DNA of 64,000 nt, from contig NZ_CP021377.1 in assembly GCF_002157895.1 (NCBI RefSeq), positions 3,444,861-3,508,860 of the forward strand, in the 5' to 3' direction. The notes beneath the pieces are model-generated. The model searched no databases. It saw only the letters and a list, made by a program, of their open reading frames with translations, and was not told the DNA's origin. The DNA comes from Oceanisphaera profunda. Lineage in GTDB: Bacteria; Pseudomonadota; Gammaproteobacteria; Enterobacterales; Aeromonadaceae. The position numbers and the translations under genes are program-made. Shown here piece after piece: positions 20,710-29,054 of the stretch (the first letter of the stretch is position 1; every line of letters begins with the position of its first letter).

Positions 20710-21480
20710 GCCTGCGACACGCAGACGATAACCACAGTGCTGCTTCGCACCACCAGCCGGCTGAAGCGGCTTCTACACAAATCACCGAGCTTGCTGCGGT
20801 ATCTCGTTTTTTGCAGTAAGACCTAAAGCGAGATCCTGATATGCATCAGGATGACGGCCAAATTTACACCGAGCTTTTGCTGTCATGCCGCGCTTGCCGC
20901 GGTATCTCGTTTTTTTGCAGTAAGACCTAAAGTGAGATCCTGATGTGCATCAGGATGACAGCCAAACCTACATCGAGCTTTTGCGGTCATACCGCGCTTG
21001 CTGCGGTATCTTGTTTTCGCATTAAAATCTAAAAGCAGATCCTGATGTGCATCAGGATGACGGCCAAACCTACATCGAGCTTTTGCGGTCATACCGCGCT
21101 TGCTGCGGTATCTTGTTTTTTGCATTAAAATCTAAAAGCAGATCCTGATGTGCATCAGGATGACGGCCAAACTTACACCGAGCTTTTGCGGTCATACCGC
21201 GCTTGCCGCGGTATCTCGTTTTTTGTATTAAGACCTAAAACCAGATCCTGATGTGCATCAGGATGACGGCCAAACCAAAACCGTGTCTCATACTCTTTAT
21301 TGAAAACGAGGCCACCCACAAAAAACACGGTATCTTGTAACCGCCCGTCTATTTAGTAAAGAGGACTTCGGCGGTCCTGCGAAGCAGGATTGTTTTTAAA
21401 AATCCCCGCTGTGCCGGGGCTGCAAACTAAAGTGGCGGACTACAAAATCAGAACCTGATGGTCATCAGGATGACGGCAAT
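20710..21480. other. Gene-free repeat-rich intergenic region
   Basis: Between the uup terminator and the fabA terminator there is no gene. Besides the tandem array, there are single hairpins around 21375-21395 (TCCTGC-GAA-GCAGGA) and 21403-21418 (CCCCG...CGGGG). Confidence 0.7.
20783..21276. repeat. Tandem array of a ~103-bp palindrome-containing repeat (about 4.5 units)
   Basis: Units begin at GAGCTTTTGC at 20871, 20975, 21077 and 21180, so the period is 102-104 bp. A partial unit starts near 20783. Each unit contains two inverted repeats: ATCCTGATG-TG-CATCAGGAT and a CCGCG/CGCGG-type hairpin near GGTATCTCG. A lone diverged copy of the first palindrome is at about 21453-21475. The repeats encode no credible protein; the open frame across them (HPDAHQDL...) is translation of the repeat. 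Confidence 0.85.
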
Positions 21481-21511
21481 AAAAAAGCCCCGCAGGTAGC
21501 GGGGCCTTTTG
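21481..21511 (-). terminator. Rho-independent terminator after fabA
   Basis: On the minus strand, GCCCCGC-TACCT-GCGGGGC is followed by TTTTTT, about 110 bases after the fabA stop. The flanking A/T tracts could also let it work from the plus strand. Confidence 0.85.
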
Positions 21512-21622
21512 GCTGGTTACTCATGCTAATACTTTGTGAAGAGTAAATGGGTAAGAGTAAAGAGGAACACCAAACCTATGTTCTGTCCCTTCACAATTTA
21601 CCCTTCACTTATCACGCAAAGA

Positions 21623-22177
21623 TTAGAACTTAGAAGTATCAGTAAACAAACCTACTTTCAAATCTTTGGCTTCGTAGATAACGCGGCCATCTACTTCAAC
21701 GGTACCATCTGCGATGCCCATGATCAGCTTGCGCCAAATCACGCGCTTTAAGGTGATCTTGTACGTCACTTTTTTCGCAGTTGGCAAAATTTGACCGGTA
21801 AATTTCACTTCACCTACACCCAGTGCACGACCCTTACCTGGGCCGCCTTTCCAGCCTAAGAAGAAGCCGACCAGCTGCCACATGGCATCTAAGCCTAAGC
21901 AACCTGGCATCACTGGGTCACCGGGGAAGTGGCAATCAAAAAACCACAAATCAGGGTTAATATCTAACTCGGCAATGATTTCGCCTTTGCCGTGCTCGCC
22001 GCCGTCATCAGAGATCTGCATGATGCGGTCCATCATCAGCATATTAGGAGCGGGCAACTGGCTGTTACCTGGACCAAATAATTCACCCTGGCTACAGGCC
22101 AGTAATTCTTCACGGGTAAAGCTATGCTTGCCCAGTTCTTTTTGCGAAGGCAAGGCTTGAGGCTGTTCTTCAGACAT
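21623..22177 (-). CDS. fabA: 3-hydroxydecanoyl-ACP dehydratase/isomerase
   Basis: FabA dehydrates 3-hydroxydecanoyl-ACP and isomerises trans-2- to cis-3-decenoyl-ACP, the entry step of unsaturated fatty acid synthesis. The 184-residue protein has the catalytic His83 (in [13 protein letters not shown]) and Asp97 (in LGLDAMWQ), 14 apart as in E. coli (His70/Asp84). It carries about 12 extra N-terminal residues. I chose the ATG at 22177; a GTG at 22183 is also in frame. It has its own promoter with a FabR-like operator and a terminator, and sits beside the Lon-family gene, as in E. coli. Confidence 0.97.
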   Translation of the reverse strand: MSEEQPQALPSQKELGKHSFTREELLACSQGELFGPGNSQLPAPNMLMMDRIMQISDDGGEHGKGEIIAELDINPDLWFFDCHFPGDPVMPGCLGLDAMWQLVGFFLGWKGGPGKGRALGVGEVKFTGQILPTAKKVTYKITLKRVIWRKLIMGIADGTVEVDGRVIYEAKDLKVGLFTDTSKF

Positions 22178-22230
22178 AGTCACAGTATTCCATTATGTTC
22201 AGGCAAAGGCCTAGATGGTAAATTGGCGTC

Positions 22231-22259
22231 ACTTTAGCGAACACTTGTTCGCCAGACAA
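22231..22259 (-). promoter_or_regulatory. fabA promoter with FabR-type palindromic operator
   Basis: On the minus strand, TTGTCT (22259-22254) and TAAAGT (22236-22231) are separated by 17 bases. That spacer is almost wholly the palindrome GCGAACA-AG-TGTTCGC (22237-22252). It resembles the E. coli fabA/fabB FabR site (AGCGTACACGTGTTAGCT) as I recall it. A repressor there would block RNA polymerase directly. Confidence 0.65.
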
Positions 22260-22294
22260 GTCCGATCACTGTTAAATCGAAACTAAATCCGAAA

Positions 22295-24250
22295 TTAAAT
22301 TCGAAACAAGCGCCGTAAAAATCCACGTTCTAAAGTATGACCATTCAGCTCATCGAGCCGATCACGAATGCGGCCAAAGAGCGTATCTGGTTGCTCCACA
22401 TCACCGGCTACGCTGCCAGTAAGCAGCTCAATGGCTTGCTCTACGCGGGCCACCGGGAAAATATGAAACTGGCCAGCGCTGACCGCGGCGGTCACTTCAT
22501 CAGATAAATTTAGTTGTAAACGGTTACTGGCTGGCAAAATAATGCCTTGCTGACCGGTAAGCCCCTGAATTTTACACAGGCGATAAAAACCTTCAATTTT
22601 TTCGTTCACGCCGCCCACCGGCTGCACATTACCAAACTGATCTAGCGCACCGGTTACGGCAAAGTGTTGATAAATCGGCTCTTTGGCCATGGCAGAAAGT
22701 AAAGCACACAAACCGGTTAAGGAGGCACTGTCACCGTCTATCTCATGGTAAGACTGCTCAAACACCAAGTTAGCCGATAAGGGTGAAGGGTGCTCAGCCC
22801 CAAATAAGTTCGACAAATAGCCGTGAATAATCATCATGGCTTTGGCGTGAATATGGCCTGCTAATTCAGCTTTGCGTTCAATGTCTGCCACATCGCCATC
22901 GCCCAAGTGTACGGTGGCGGTTAAGCGCACCGGCTCACCAAAGTCATAAGGGTGGCCGATAATTTGAATAACGGACAAACCGTTAATTTGCCCAACGGCT
23001 TTGCCTTGCGTTTGCATTAGGTATTGGCCGTCGCGTACGCCGATATCTGACTGCTCAACTAAGAAACTTAAACGATGGTCTTGCTCTTGTTGGGCCAATA
23101 TCAAATGAGTGGCGCTGATAATGTCACTTTGCTCACGGCGCGCGATCACATCCGCCAGCTGCATCATGGCCACTAACTGCGCTTCAACTAAGGATACTTT
23201 ATGCTGATGGTCGGTTAAACGACTGCTATAGCGGCACAAACGCAACACCGCGCTCGCATCTAAATCCAGCAATTGATATTTTTGACGCAAATGCGCCAAA
23301 TAGCCTAAATAAGTCGGCAAATCTTCACGGGCATCCCATTCTGGCAAGATGTCAGCCCGCAAAAAGGCCAGCGTATCTAAGTCTCGATCCATTAAATACA
23401 GCTCGGCGACCGCTGAGCGATCTCCCACCAAAATCAGATGAAAATCCAGCGGCGGCGCTTCTGGCTGAAAGTAAAAGGCGGCCATTTCAGCGGGGCGGCT
23501 CCACTCGATTTGGCGGCTAACCAGCGCATTTTTTAAACGGAACCACAAATTAGGCTGCTCAAGCAGCTCTTCGATGGGCACGATTAAATAGCCGCCATTG
23601 GCCTGATGGATAAGACCGGGCTCGAGTAAATGATGATGACTAAAAATGGAGCCTTGCTCGGTTTGAAAGTGCACGGCACCAAACAATTGCTCAGGGGTAA
23701 ATTGGCGCGCATGCACGATAGGCATGCTGTCGTCATGGCGATGTACCATAAGATTGATCAGCACCGGATGGCTAAAGCCTTCACCGGCGGCCACGTGCTG
23801 AGCCAATAAGGACAGATAGTTGGCAACCTTGGGGTCGTTATCTTGTTTCTTTAAGATACGCTCCACAATATGCTCCGCATCCAGATGGCGCGACGACAAT
23901 TCCAATAGTTGGCCAACTAACTCACAAAACACTAAACCGCTGCCGGCTTTCAATCGCAGCCAAATGGGCTTTTGTGGGTGCGTTAAGTTTTCCGCATAAC
24001 AAAGGTCGAATAAATTAGCATGATCAGAATGCTTGGCGACCAAGTCGTGTACCAGCTCTTCGTAGTCCACACCGGCAAAACCATTTAATAATAAAATGGG
24101 ATTCACGGCTTTGAGGGCCGAAAGAGTGGCAAAGGCGGAGTCTGCTCTGTCTTGCAGTGCACTGAACGCTATAGGAGGCAGCTGGCTCAGGGTGCTGATT
24201 TCAGGCAGGGTAAAAATCGGATTTAGTTCGTCGGGACTCAGTGGGTGCAC
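22295..24250 (-). CDS. Lon-family protease homolog (LonH/YcbZ type)
   Basis: This 651-residue protein has a degenerate AAA-type region followed by a C-terminal Lon (S16) protease domain. The catalytic dyad is Ser508 (GDSAS) and Lys551 (NEKIEGF), 43 residues apart as in Lon S679/K722. No canonical Walker A is seen in the N-terminal half, so ATP dependence is uncertain. It corresponds to E. coli YcbZ, the neighbour of fabA, whose substrates are poorly defined. The start used is a GTG; the true start may differ by a few codons. It is cytoplasmic, with no membrane segment. Confidence 0.88.
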   Translation of the reverse strand: MHPLSPDELNPIFTLPEISTLSQLPPIAFSALQDRADSAFATLSALKAVNPILLLNGFAGVDYEELVHDLVAKHSDHANLFDLCYAENLTHPQKPIWLRLKAGSGLVFCELVGQLLELSSRHLDAEHIVERILKKQDNDPKVANYLSLLAQHVAAGEGFSHPVLINLMVHRHDDSMPIVHARQFTPEQLFGAVHFQTEQGSIFSHHHLLEPGLIHQANGGYLIVPIEELLEQPNLWFRLKNALVSRQIEWSRPAEMAAFYFQPEAPPLDFHLILVGDRSAVAELYLMDRDLDTLAFLRADILPEWDAREDLPTYLGYLAHLRQKYQLLDLDASAVLRLCRYSSRLTDHQHKVSLVEAQLVAMMQLADVIARREQSDIISATHLILAQQEQDHRLSFLVEQSDIGVRDGQYLMQTQGKAVGQINGLSVIQIIGHPYDFGEPVRLTATVHLGDGDVADIERKAELAGHIHAKAMMIIHGYLSNLFGAEHPSPLSANLVFEQSYHEIDGDSASLTGLCALLSAMAKEPIYQHFAVTGALDQFGNVQPVGGVNEKIEGFYRLCKIQGLTGQQGIILPASNRLQLNLSDEVTAAVSAGQFHIFPVARVEQAIELLTGSVAGDVEQPDTLFGRIRDRLDELNGHTLERGFLRRLFRI

Positions 24251-24523
24251 TCAAAAAACTCATCACTATTGGTAAATTACCGCCAGTATACTGCAGCCAG
24301 CCGAGGGGTCGACAGCTGGATGGCGAATATGCGTGAAAAAGCGAGTTAAATGCACCTAGCTGGCTTTGGTTGCGCGTAATTTAAGCATTATTTAGGCATA
24401 AGTTTAGCCATGAGTTGTGCCAGATCAAAAACAGCACCTAAATGTGGGATACCACAATGGAGCCCATATTGATAAATGGTCATCCTATAATAAGAAAACA
24501 TTGTAATTTTAGGGGCACCTCGT

Positions 24524-25975
24524 ATGGGCAAAACACCAAAAATAATCACACTGCTGGCCGCATTGGCTGCGGTGGGGATAGGGGGTGGCATGCTCGGTGC
24601 CCATTTTCTCAGTCAACACAGGGCCAGCAACGATACAGATCAGGTGAGAGAGTCCAGTGCTCAGCCTGACTTAACCGATCCGCGTCTTATTCAACAAGGG
24701 GCTTATATTGCGCGCACCGCCGATTGTGCGGCCTGTCATACCACGCCTGGCGGCGCGCCTTATGCAGGTGGCTTGGCCATGCAAACGCCATTAGGCGCCA
24801 TTTACAGCACTAATATTACACCGGATCTCAACACCGGTATTGGCCACTATAGTTTGGCGGATTTTACCCGCGCGGTGAAACATGGGGTGCGAGCCGACAA
24901 TCAACCTTTGTATCCGGCCATGCCGTATCCCTCCTATGCCATTATGCCCGATGAAGACATTGCGGCTCTATACGCCTTCTTTATGCATGAAGTGGACGCC
25001 GTAAACCAAGCGAACGGCGAGTCGACGATTCCTTGGCCACTGAATATGCGCTGGCCCATGAGCTGGTGGCAGCTGTTATTTGCGCCGGAACGAGAGTTTG
25101 TGGCTAATGAGCAATTAACCCCAGAAGAAAATCACGGTGCTTATCTGATTGAAGGGCCCGGCCATTGTGGCGCGTGTCATACGCCGCGCGGCTTGGCGTA
25201 TCAAGAAAAAGCCATGAATCTGGCCAAGCTCGAGAAGAGTGACTTTTTGTCTGGCGCCGTGATTGATGGCTGGCGCGCGAAGAGCTTACGTAGTGAAGCC
25301 CGTGGATTGGATTCTTGGAGTAAGGAAGAGCTGGCGCTGTTCTTTAAAACCGGCCGTACCGATAAGGTCGCCGCCTTTGGTGCCATGGCGGATGTGATTG
25401 AGCACAGTACTCGCTATATGACTGACGCCGACATTAACGCCATGGCGGCGTATTTAAAGCAGTTACCGCCCGCCAAAAATAAAATTTTGGCCTTTGAACC
25501 TAAAGAAGATACCACTACCGCCTTGTTACAAGCGGGTGTGAATTTAGATAAAGGCGCCACTGTGTATGTGGAGAACTGTCAGGTTTGTCACCGCGCCGAT
25601 GGCTTAGGTATGCCTCGGGTGTTTCCTGCTTTAGCGGGGAACTCGGCCATTTTTGCCAAAAATCCGCAGTCGGTGATCCAAATCACGCTAGAAGGCGGCA
25701 AGACGCCGAGTAATGATGTGGATGTGATGGATTTTGCCATGCCGTCCTTTAACCATTTAAGCAATCAAGAGTTGGTGGCGGTGATCAACTTTATCCGTAA
25801 CGGTTGGCAAAATCAGGCGCCAGAAATTAGCGCTAATCAGATTGATCATATTCGCAAATTTTTACTCAACAAAGCGCCGAATTTAGTTTTTAACACAGTT
25901 TCTAACCCAGGCTCCCACTCCGTTACTAGTCCAGGCGCTAGCGCTAGCGCAAGCACAAGAGGTGTAGATGAATAA
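24524..25975 (+). CDS. Membrane-anchored triheme cytochrome c
   Basis: The 483-residue protein has an N-terminal signal anchor (about residues 8-30) and three c-type heme sites: CAACH at 68-72, CGACH at 215-219 and CQVCH at 352-356. The layout is that of the cytochrome subunit of membrane-bound alcohol, aldehyde or gluconate dehydrogenases, which passes electrons to quinone or oxidase. No such dehydrogenase is adjacent; the next gene is a diheme cytochrome, so this is probably its redox partner. AGGGG is eight bases before the ATG. The C-terminus ends in an Ala/Ser-rich tail. The stop overlaps the next gene by 8 bases. Confidence 0.85.
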   Translation: MGKTPKIITLLAALAAVGIGGGMLGAHFLSQHRASNDTDQVRESSAQPDLTDPRLIQQGAYIARTADCAACHTTPGGAPYAGGLAMQTPLGAIYSTNITPDLNTGIGHYSLADFTRAVKHGVRADNQPLYPAMPYPSYAIMPDEDIAALYAFFMHEVDAVNQANGESTIPWPLNMRWPMSWWQLLFAPEREFVANEQLTPEENHGAYLIEGPGHCGACHTPRGLAYQEKAMNLAKLEKSDFLSGAVIDGWRAKSLRSEARGLDSWSKEELALFFKTGRTDKVAAFGAMADVIEHSTRYMTDADINAMAAYLKQLPPAKNKILAFEPKEDTTTALLQAGVNLDKGATVYVENCQVCHRADGLGMPRVFPALAGNSAIFAKNPQSVIQITLEGGKTPSNDVDVMDFAMPSFNHLSNQELVAVINFIRNGWQNQAPEISANQIDHIRKFLLNKAPNLVFNTVSNPGSHSVTSPGASASASTRGVDE

Positions 25976-26876
25976 AGCATTGCAGGGGAGCAGGTTCACC
26001 CCATTAGTGGCGGCGCTATTAGTGAGTGCCGCTGTGAGTTTCACCATTAGCGCCAGCCACGCCGCCGAACCCACTCGTTATTCGGTATTGGATAAAGACG
26101 GCCAAACCTTGGCAGATTATGTGATCCCCAAAGATGCCGACATTAGTCATCATGAAAATGCTGAACAAATCTTGTATGGCAAGCGCTTGCTGAACGAAAC
26201 CAAGCACCTGATGCCCGACAACGTGGGCTCACACATGAACTGCAATAGCTGCCATGTGGCGCAAGGCAAAAAGCCCCAAGGGGCGCCCTATATCAATACC
26301 TATAATTCGTTCCCGCAAATGAACCCCAGAGCAGAGCGCATCTTTCAGCTTGAAGATAGGATCAACGGTTGCATGCAGCGCTCCATGAACGGCAAGCCGC
26401 TGGCAGAAGACTCAAAAGAAATGCGTGCCATGATTGCTTATATGAAATGGCTGGCGCAAGACGTACCCCACGGCGCTAAAGTGCAAATCCAAAACAGCGG
26501 CGCTATCGACATGAGCCTAACGCCAGACCCAATGCGCGGGGCGGCCATTTACGCCCAACAATGTGCGGCTTGTCATGGTGCCAACGGCGAAGGACGGCGA
26601 GACGCCTCTGGTACTATGGCGTTTCCGCCCTTATGGGGAGACGAGTCTTTTAATCTTGGTGCCGGCATGGCGCGCACCTATAAAGCCGCCGCCTTTATTA
26701 AGTACAATATGCCGATGGGCGTCAATACTCATGGCGGTTGGGGCGAAGGGGGCGTGCTTAATGATCAAGATGCGGTGGATGTGGCCGAGTATTTTACCCA
26801 TCAGCCCAGACCTGGTTATCCGGATAATATTCACGACTTTCCCAGTGGCAAGCGGCCAAAGGATTTTCGTGAGTAA
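25968..26876 (+). CDS. Periplasmic diheme cytochrome c, thiosulfate dehydrogenase (TsdA)-like
   Basis: This 302-residue protein has a signal peptide (cleavage after about SHAA, residue 33) and two heme sites, CNSCH at 92-96 and CAACH at 199-203. Between them is RINGCMQRSMNGKPL; TsdA enzymes have a similar segment whose cysteine can serve as a heme ligand. TsdA oxidises thiosulfate to tetrathionate or runs the reverse reaction. That assignment is by family resemblance only. It is translated in overlap with the upstream triheme cytochrome, suggesting an electron-transfer pair. A general diheme cytochrome is the alternative. Confidence 0.7.
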   Translation: MNKALQGSRFTPLVAALLVSAAVSFTISASHAAEPTRYSVLDKDGQTLADYVIPKDADISHHENAEQILYGKRLLNETKHLMPDNVGSHMNCNSCHVAQGKKPQGAPYINTYNSFPQMNPRAERIFQLEDRINGCMQRSMNGKPLAEDSKEMRAMIAYMKWLAQDVPHGAKVQIQNSGAIDMSLTPDPMRGAAIYAQQCAACHGANGEGRRDASGTMAFPPLWGDESFNLGAGMARTYKAAAFIKYNMPMGVNTHGGWGEGGVLNDQDAVDVAEYFTHQPRPGYPDNIHDFPSGKRPKDFRE

Positions 26877-26908
26877 TGGCTGAGATCTGACGAGTAATAC
26901 ACACCAAA

Positions 26909-26932
26909 ATGCCGAGCTAAGCTCGGTATTAT
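26909..26932 (+). terminator. Possible terminator after the cytochrome operon
   Basis: A ten-base-pair hairpin (AATGCCGAGC-TAA-GCTCGGTATT, one G-T pair) is followed by an A/T-rich tail, about 30 bases after the stop. Confidence 0.5.
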
Positions 26933-26996
26933 TTATGGTGTGAAACAACGCTTACCGTTCAACACCTTACGCCGTACGTTAAAAGCTCATCGTCTC

Positions 26997-27023
26997 TGGG
27001 TTGCCGCGCTGCGCTCGCAATGA
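26997..27023 (-). repeat. REP-like repeat, single copy beside the IS110 element
   Basis: The minus strand reads ATTGCGAGCGCAGCGCGGCAA, matching the GCGAGCGTAGCG(C/T)GGCAATCCAT repeats at 28160 and 50700. Confidence 0.7.
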
Positions 27024-27036
27024 ACTGTGCTTTTTT

Positions 27037-27930
27037 TCAAGCAAATTCTGGTGAATAGGCTGTTTTTTTAGTTGCCACTGCAAATGCTTGAAGTCGTTCA
27101 TACAGAGCCACGCAGGATGGATTGCATTTTCTTGCTGTCCAGCTGCATAGATACAGCAGTTGACGTAGCCGGCCTTGCCCCATTTTGGCTATGCCACCTC
27201 GCCCTCTAACAGAGCTGCCAGATTCGTAAGTCGTGGGGCTTACGCCTACATAAGCGCTGAGCTGTTTAATACTAATAAACTTAGTAAATCCACCCGTAGA
27301 TATAATCAACTGAGTCGCTGTTTTACTACCGATTGAGGGAATACTGTTGAGTAGCTTATACAACTCAGCAAAATGCTTTTTTACTTGTTTTTCCAAGTGC
27401 GCTTCGCACTCTGTAATGTCCTGTTTAAGTTGCTCTTTGCGCCTTAAAAACTGCCTGTCTACCATTGCACTTCTGACCACTAAGTAGCTCTGTGCATGCC
27501 CACGATTAGACAAGCGTGTCATGTCTTCAGTGAGGTCGTCTAGCCAGCCTTGAGCGACTTTCAGCTCTTGTATGTGGTGAGGCTCAGGCTTCCAGAGCAT
27601 AAACTCCACGCTTTCGCCGTAGCTCAAAATCAAGCTTGCATCAGCGGTGTCTGTTTTAACGCGAGACAGCCTCATTTGCCCATAGCGCTTAATTACTAAC
27701 GGGTTTATCACCGCCACGTTACGCTCGGTTTCAAAGAGCGTGACAGCTAAGCGAGCATGATAAACGCCCGTGGCTTCCATCACGTAAATTGCGTCTGCTG
27801 GCGTGGCCTTCATAAGCTGATTTATTCCACTAGCAGTGGAGTCAAAGCGCTGAGTTTTAATGCGGTCATTTTCTTTCCAGGCAATATCAAACCAGTCTTT
27901 GCTAACATCTATACCTACAACCACTTTCAT
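27037..27930 (-). CDS. IS110-family transposase (DEDD/serine recombinase)
   Basis: This 297-residue IS110-family recombinase has a RuvC-like N-terminal domain with the DEDD set at Asp8, Glu52, Asp94 and Asp97 (GIDVSKD, VMEATGVYH, KTDTADA). The C-terminal Tnp domain has IPSIGSKTATQLI, YVGVSPTTYESGSSVRG and a candidate catalytic Ser237. Family members excise and insert using a bridge RNA made from the element's own non-coding end. The C-terminus (YERLQAFAVATKKTAYSPEFA split over 278-297) looks about 25 residues shorter than usual, so activity is uncertain. A ribosome binding site AGGAG precedes the ATG. Confidence 0.9.
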   Translation of the reverse strand: MKVVVGIDVSKDWFDIAWKENDRIKTQRFDSTASGINQLMKATPADAIYVMEATGVYHARLAVTLFETERNVAVINPLVIKRYGQMRLSRVKTDTADASLILSYGESVEFMLWKPEPHHIQELKVAQGWLDDLTEDMTRLSNRGHAQSYLVVRSAMVDRQFLRRKEQLKQDITECEAHLEKQVKKHFAELYKLLNSIPSIGSKTATQLIISTGGFTKFISIKQLSAYVGVSPTTYESGSSVRGRGGIAKMGQGRLRQLLYLCSWTARKCNPSCVALYERLQAFAVATKKTAYSPEFA

Positions 27931-28110
27931 TCTTGTTTCTCCTGTTGCACATACCGGTGCTTAAGCAGTTTCAGCAATCCTAAATACGAGGTCTTAGCCT
28001 CAATGAACTGTTCGAAATTTACTTAAACAAGAGAGGGCGGCTATCATTGCGAACAGTCTTCAAAGACTAAAGACAAATAAAGCCTCAGCCCCTCTCTTTT
28101 GGTTGTTGGA
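27931..28110 (-). ncRNA. Candidate IS110 bridge RNA region
   Basis: On the minus strand this leader upstream of the transposase contains an outer complementary pair (GAGAGGG near 28100 with CCCTCTC near 28035). It also has two guide-like segments at 28044-28057 and 28001-28014. Both match, in opposite senses, the sequence just outside the transposase-proximal end (CAATGAACTGT at 27018-27028, preceded by TCG). This is the arrangement expected of target-binding guides. Not tested by folding. Confidence 0.45.
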
Positions 28111-28159
28111 TTATACGTCTATAACCAACAGGGAAAGCATAGGATGACAAAGCGTGGTC

Positions 28160-28246
28160 TTTGCGAGCGTAGCGTGGCAATCCATTCTGTACGTCTGCAC
28201 AGGGTCCCAACCATGGATTGCCGCGTCGTGGCGCTCCTGGTAATGA
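28160..28246. repeat. Pair of inverted REP-like repeats
   Basis: TTTGCGAGCGTAGCGTGGCA followed by ATCCAT and, inverted, ATGGATTGCCGCGTCGTGGC form a head-to-head pair separated by about 28 bases, like a BIME. Just downstream (28270-28312) is an AGGGTCG...TTCGACC element of the second dispersed-repeat family. Confidence 0.7.
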
Positions 28247-28328
28247 ACCAAAGTGGGGGTTGGGCTCTGACCTTTTATAGGGTCGCCTTACTTAGGTAGG
28301 AAGTATTCGACCTCTTTTACTTATACTG

Positions 28329-29054
28329 TTATTTCCTCGCAAATTTCCGATAATTCGCCAGTTGTACCACGTTATCTGCCTTAGGCGGGGCAGGGTATGG
28401 GCAAGGAAAGTTCCCCACTTTAATGCCCGGGAAAGCATTCTCAGATAAGCCATCACCAAAGCGATACAAGCTATCGTCTAGAAAACGGATCATGGGTAGA
28501 AAGCTCTTTTTATTTCCCCGCACTTTTCGGCGCAAGCGATTAAGGTGGGTGGCTAAGCCATAGCAGTGGTTAGCATCTAAAAAGTCGCTACCTTCGTCGT
28601 CTAAGGTGTCCATGAGCCAGGTGCCCGCATCGGAAATATGGCTTTGAATGCTGAGATCGGTATTGTTCACCCACTGAGACTGACAAGGATGGTGAGTAAA
28701 GGCCTCTACCATAATAGGCAGCTCATCGTCGGTGACGGCGCCGCTTTCAAGAGCCAAAAATAAGGCCTCGTTGCCCCAACGTTCCAGTAACACCTGCTCA
28801 AACTCCGCTTGGGTAGGGGGCGTAGCAAAGGGGATCATAATCAGGTAGCGACTGTAGGCTTCCATGGCCAGCACCGTGAAATAAGGGTTAGCTCTTGGGC
28901 CATGGCTTAGCACATGGCATTGCCAAGACACCTGTGTGGTGTCGGTATGCAGCGGTTGGGTGCCAATGCGTTTACCATCAAAGCTCGGCAGGCGAGGCAG
29001 TGACACTTTAAGCCAGCGCGCCATGGCGTTGCTGACGGAAATAATGAGATTCAT
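28329..29054 (-). CDS. Uncharacterised protein, resembles DUF6933-type proteins
   Basis: This 241-residue cytoplasmic protein has no signal or membrane segment. The N-terminal half (MNLIISVSNAMARWL, then VSWQCHVL, YSRYLIMIPFATP) recalls the DUF6933 pattern, in which a short strand is followed by a WHANVF-like and a tRYSxL-like block. I am not certain of that match. The C-terminal part is basic (HLNRLRRKVRGNKKSF). It is a single-gene unit beside the IS110 element, flanked by repeats on both sides. Function unknown. Confidence 0.6.
   Translation of the reverse strand: MNLIISVSNAMARWLKVSLPRLPSFDGKRIGTQPLHTDTTQVSWQCHVLSHGPRANPYFTVLAMEAYSRYLIMIPFATPPTQAEFEQVLLERWGNEALFLALESGAVTDDELPIMVEAFTHHPCQSQWVNNTDLSIQSHISDAGTWLMDTLDDEGSDFLDANHCYGLATHLNRLRRKVRGNKKSFLPMIRFLDDSLYRFGDGLSENAFPGIKVGNFPCPYPAPPKADNVVQLANYRKFARK

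Larger units (their letters stand above)
27030..28110 (-). mobile_element. IS110-family insertion element (approximate limits)
   Basis: The element has no terminal inverted repeats, as expected for the family, so the ends are estimates. The transposase lies near one end. About 170-180 bases of non-coding, hairpin-rich sequence lie upstream of it (27931-28110), where IS110-group elements encode the bridge RNA. REP-like repeats flank both sides (26997-27021 and 28160-28246), and IS110 elements are known to target REP sequences. Confidence 0.65.

Noticed and set aside
20883..21125. 80-codon minus-strand ORF with repeated HPDAHQDL segments
   Set aside because: It is simply the translation of the 103-bp tandem repeat; no ribosome binding site and no conserved protein character.
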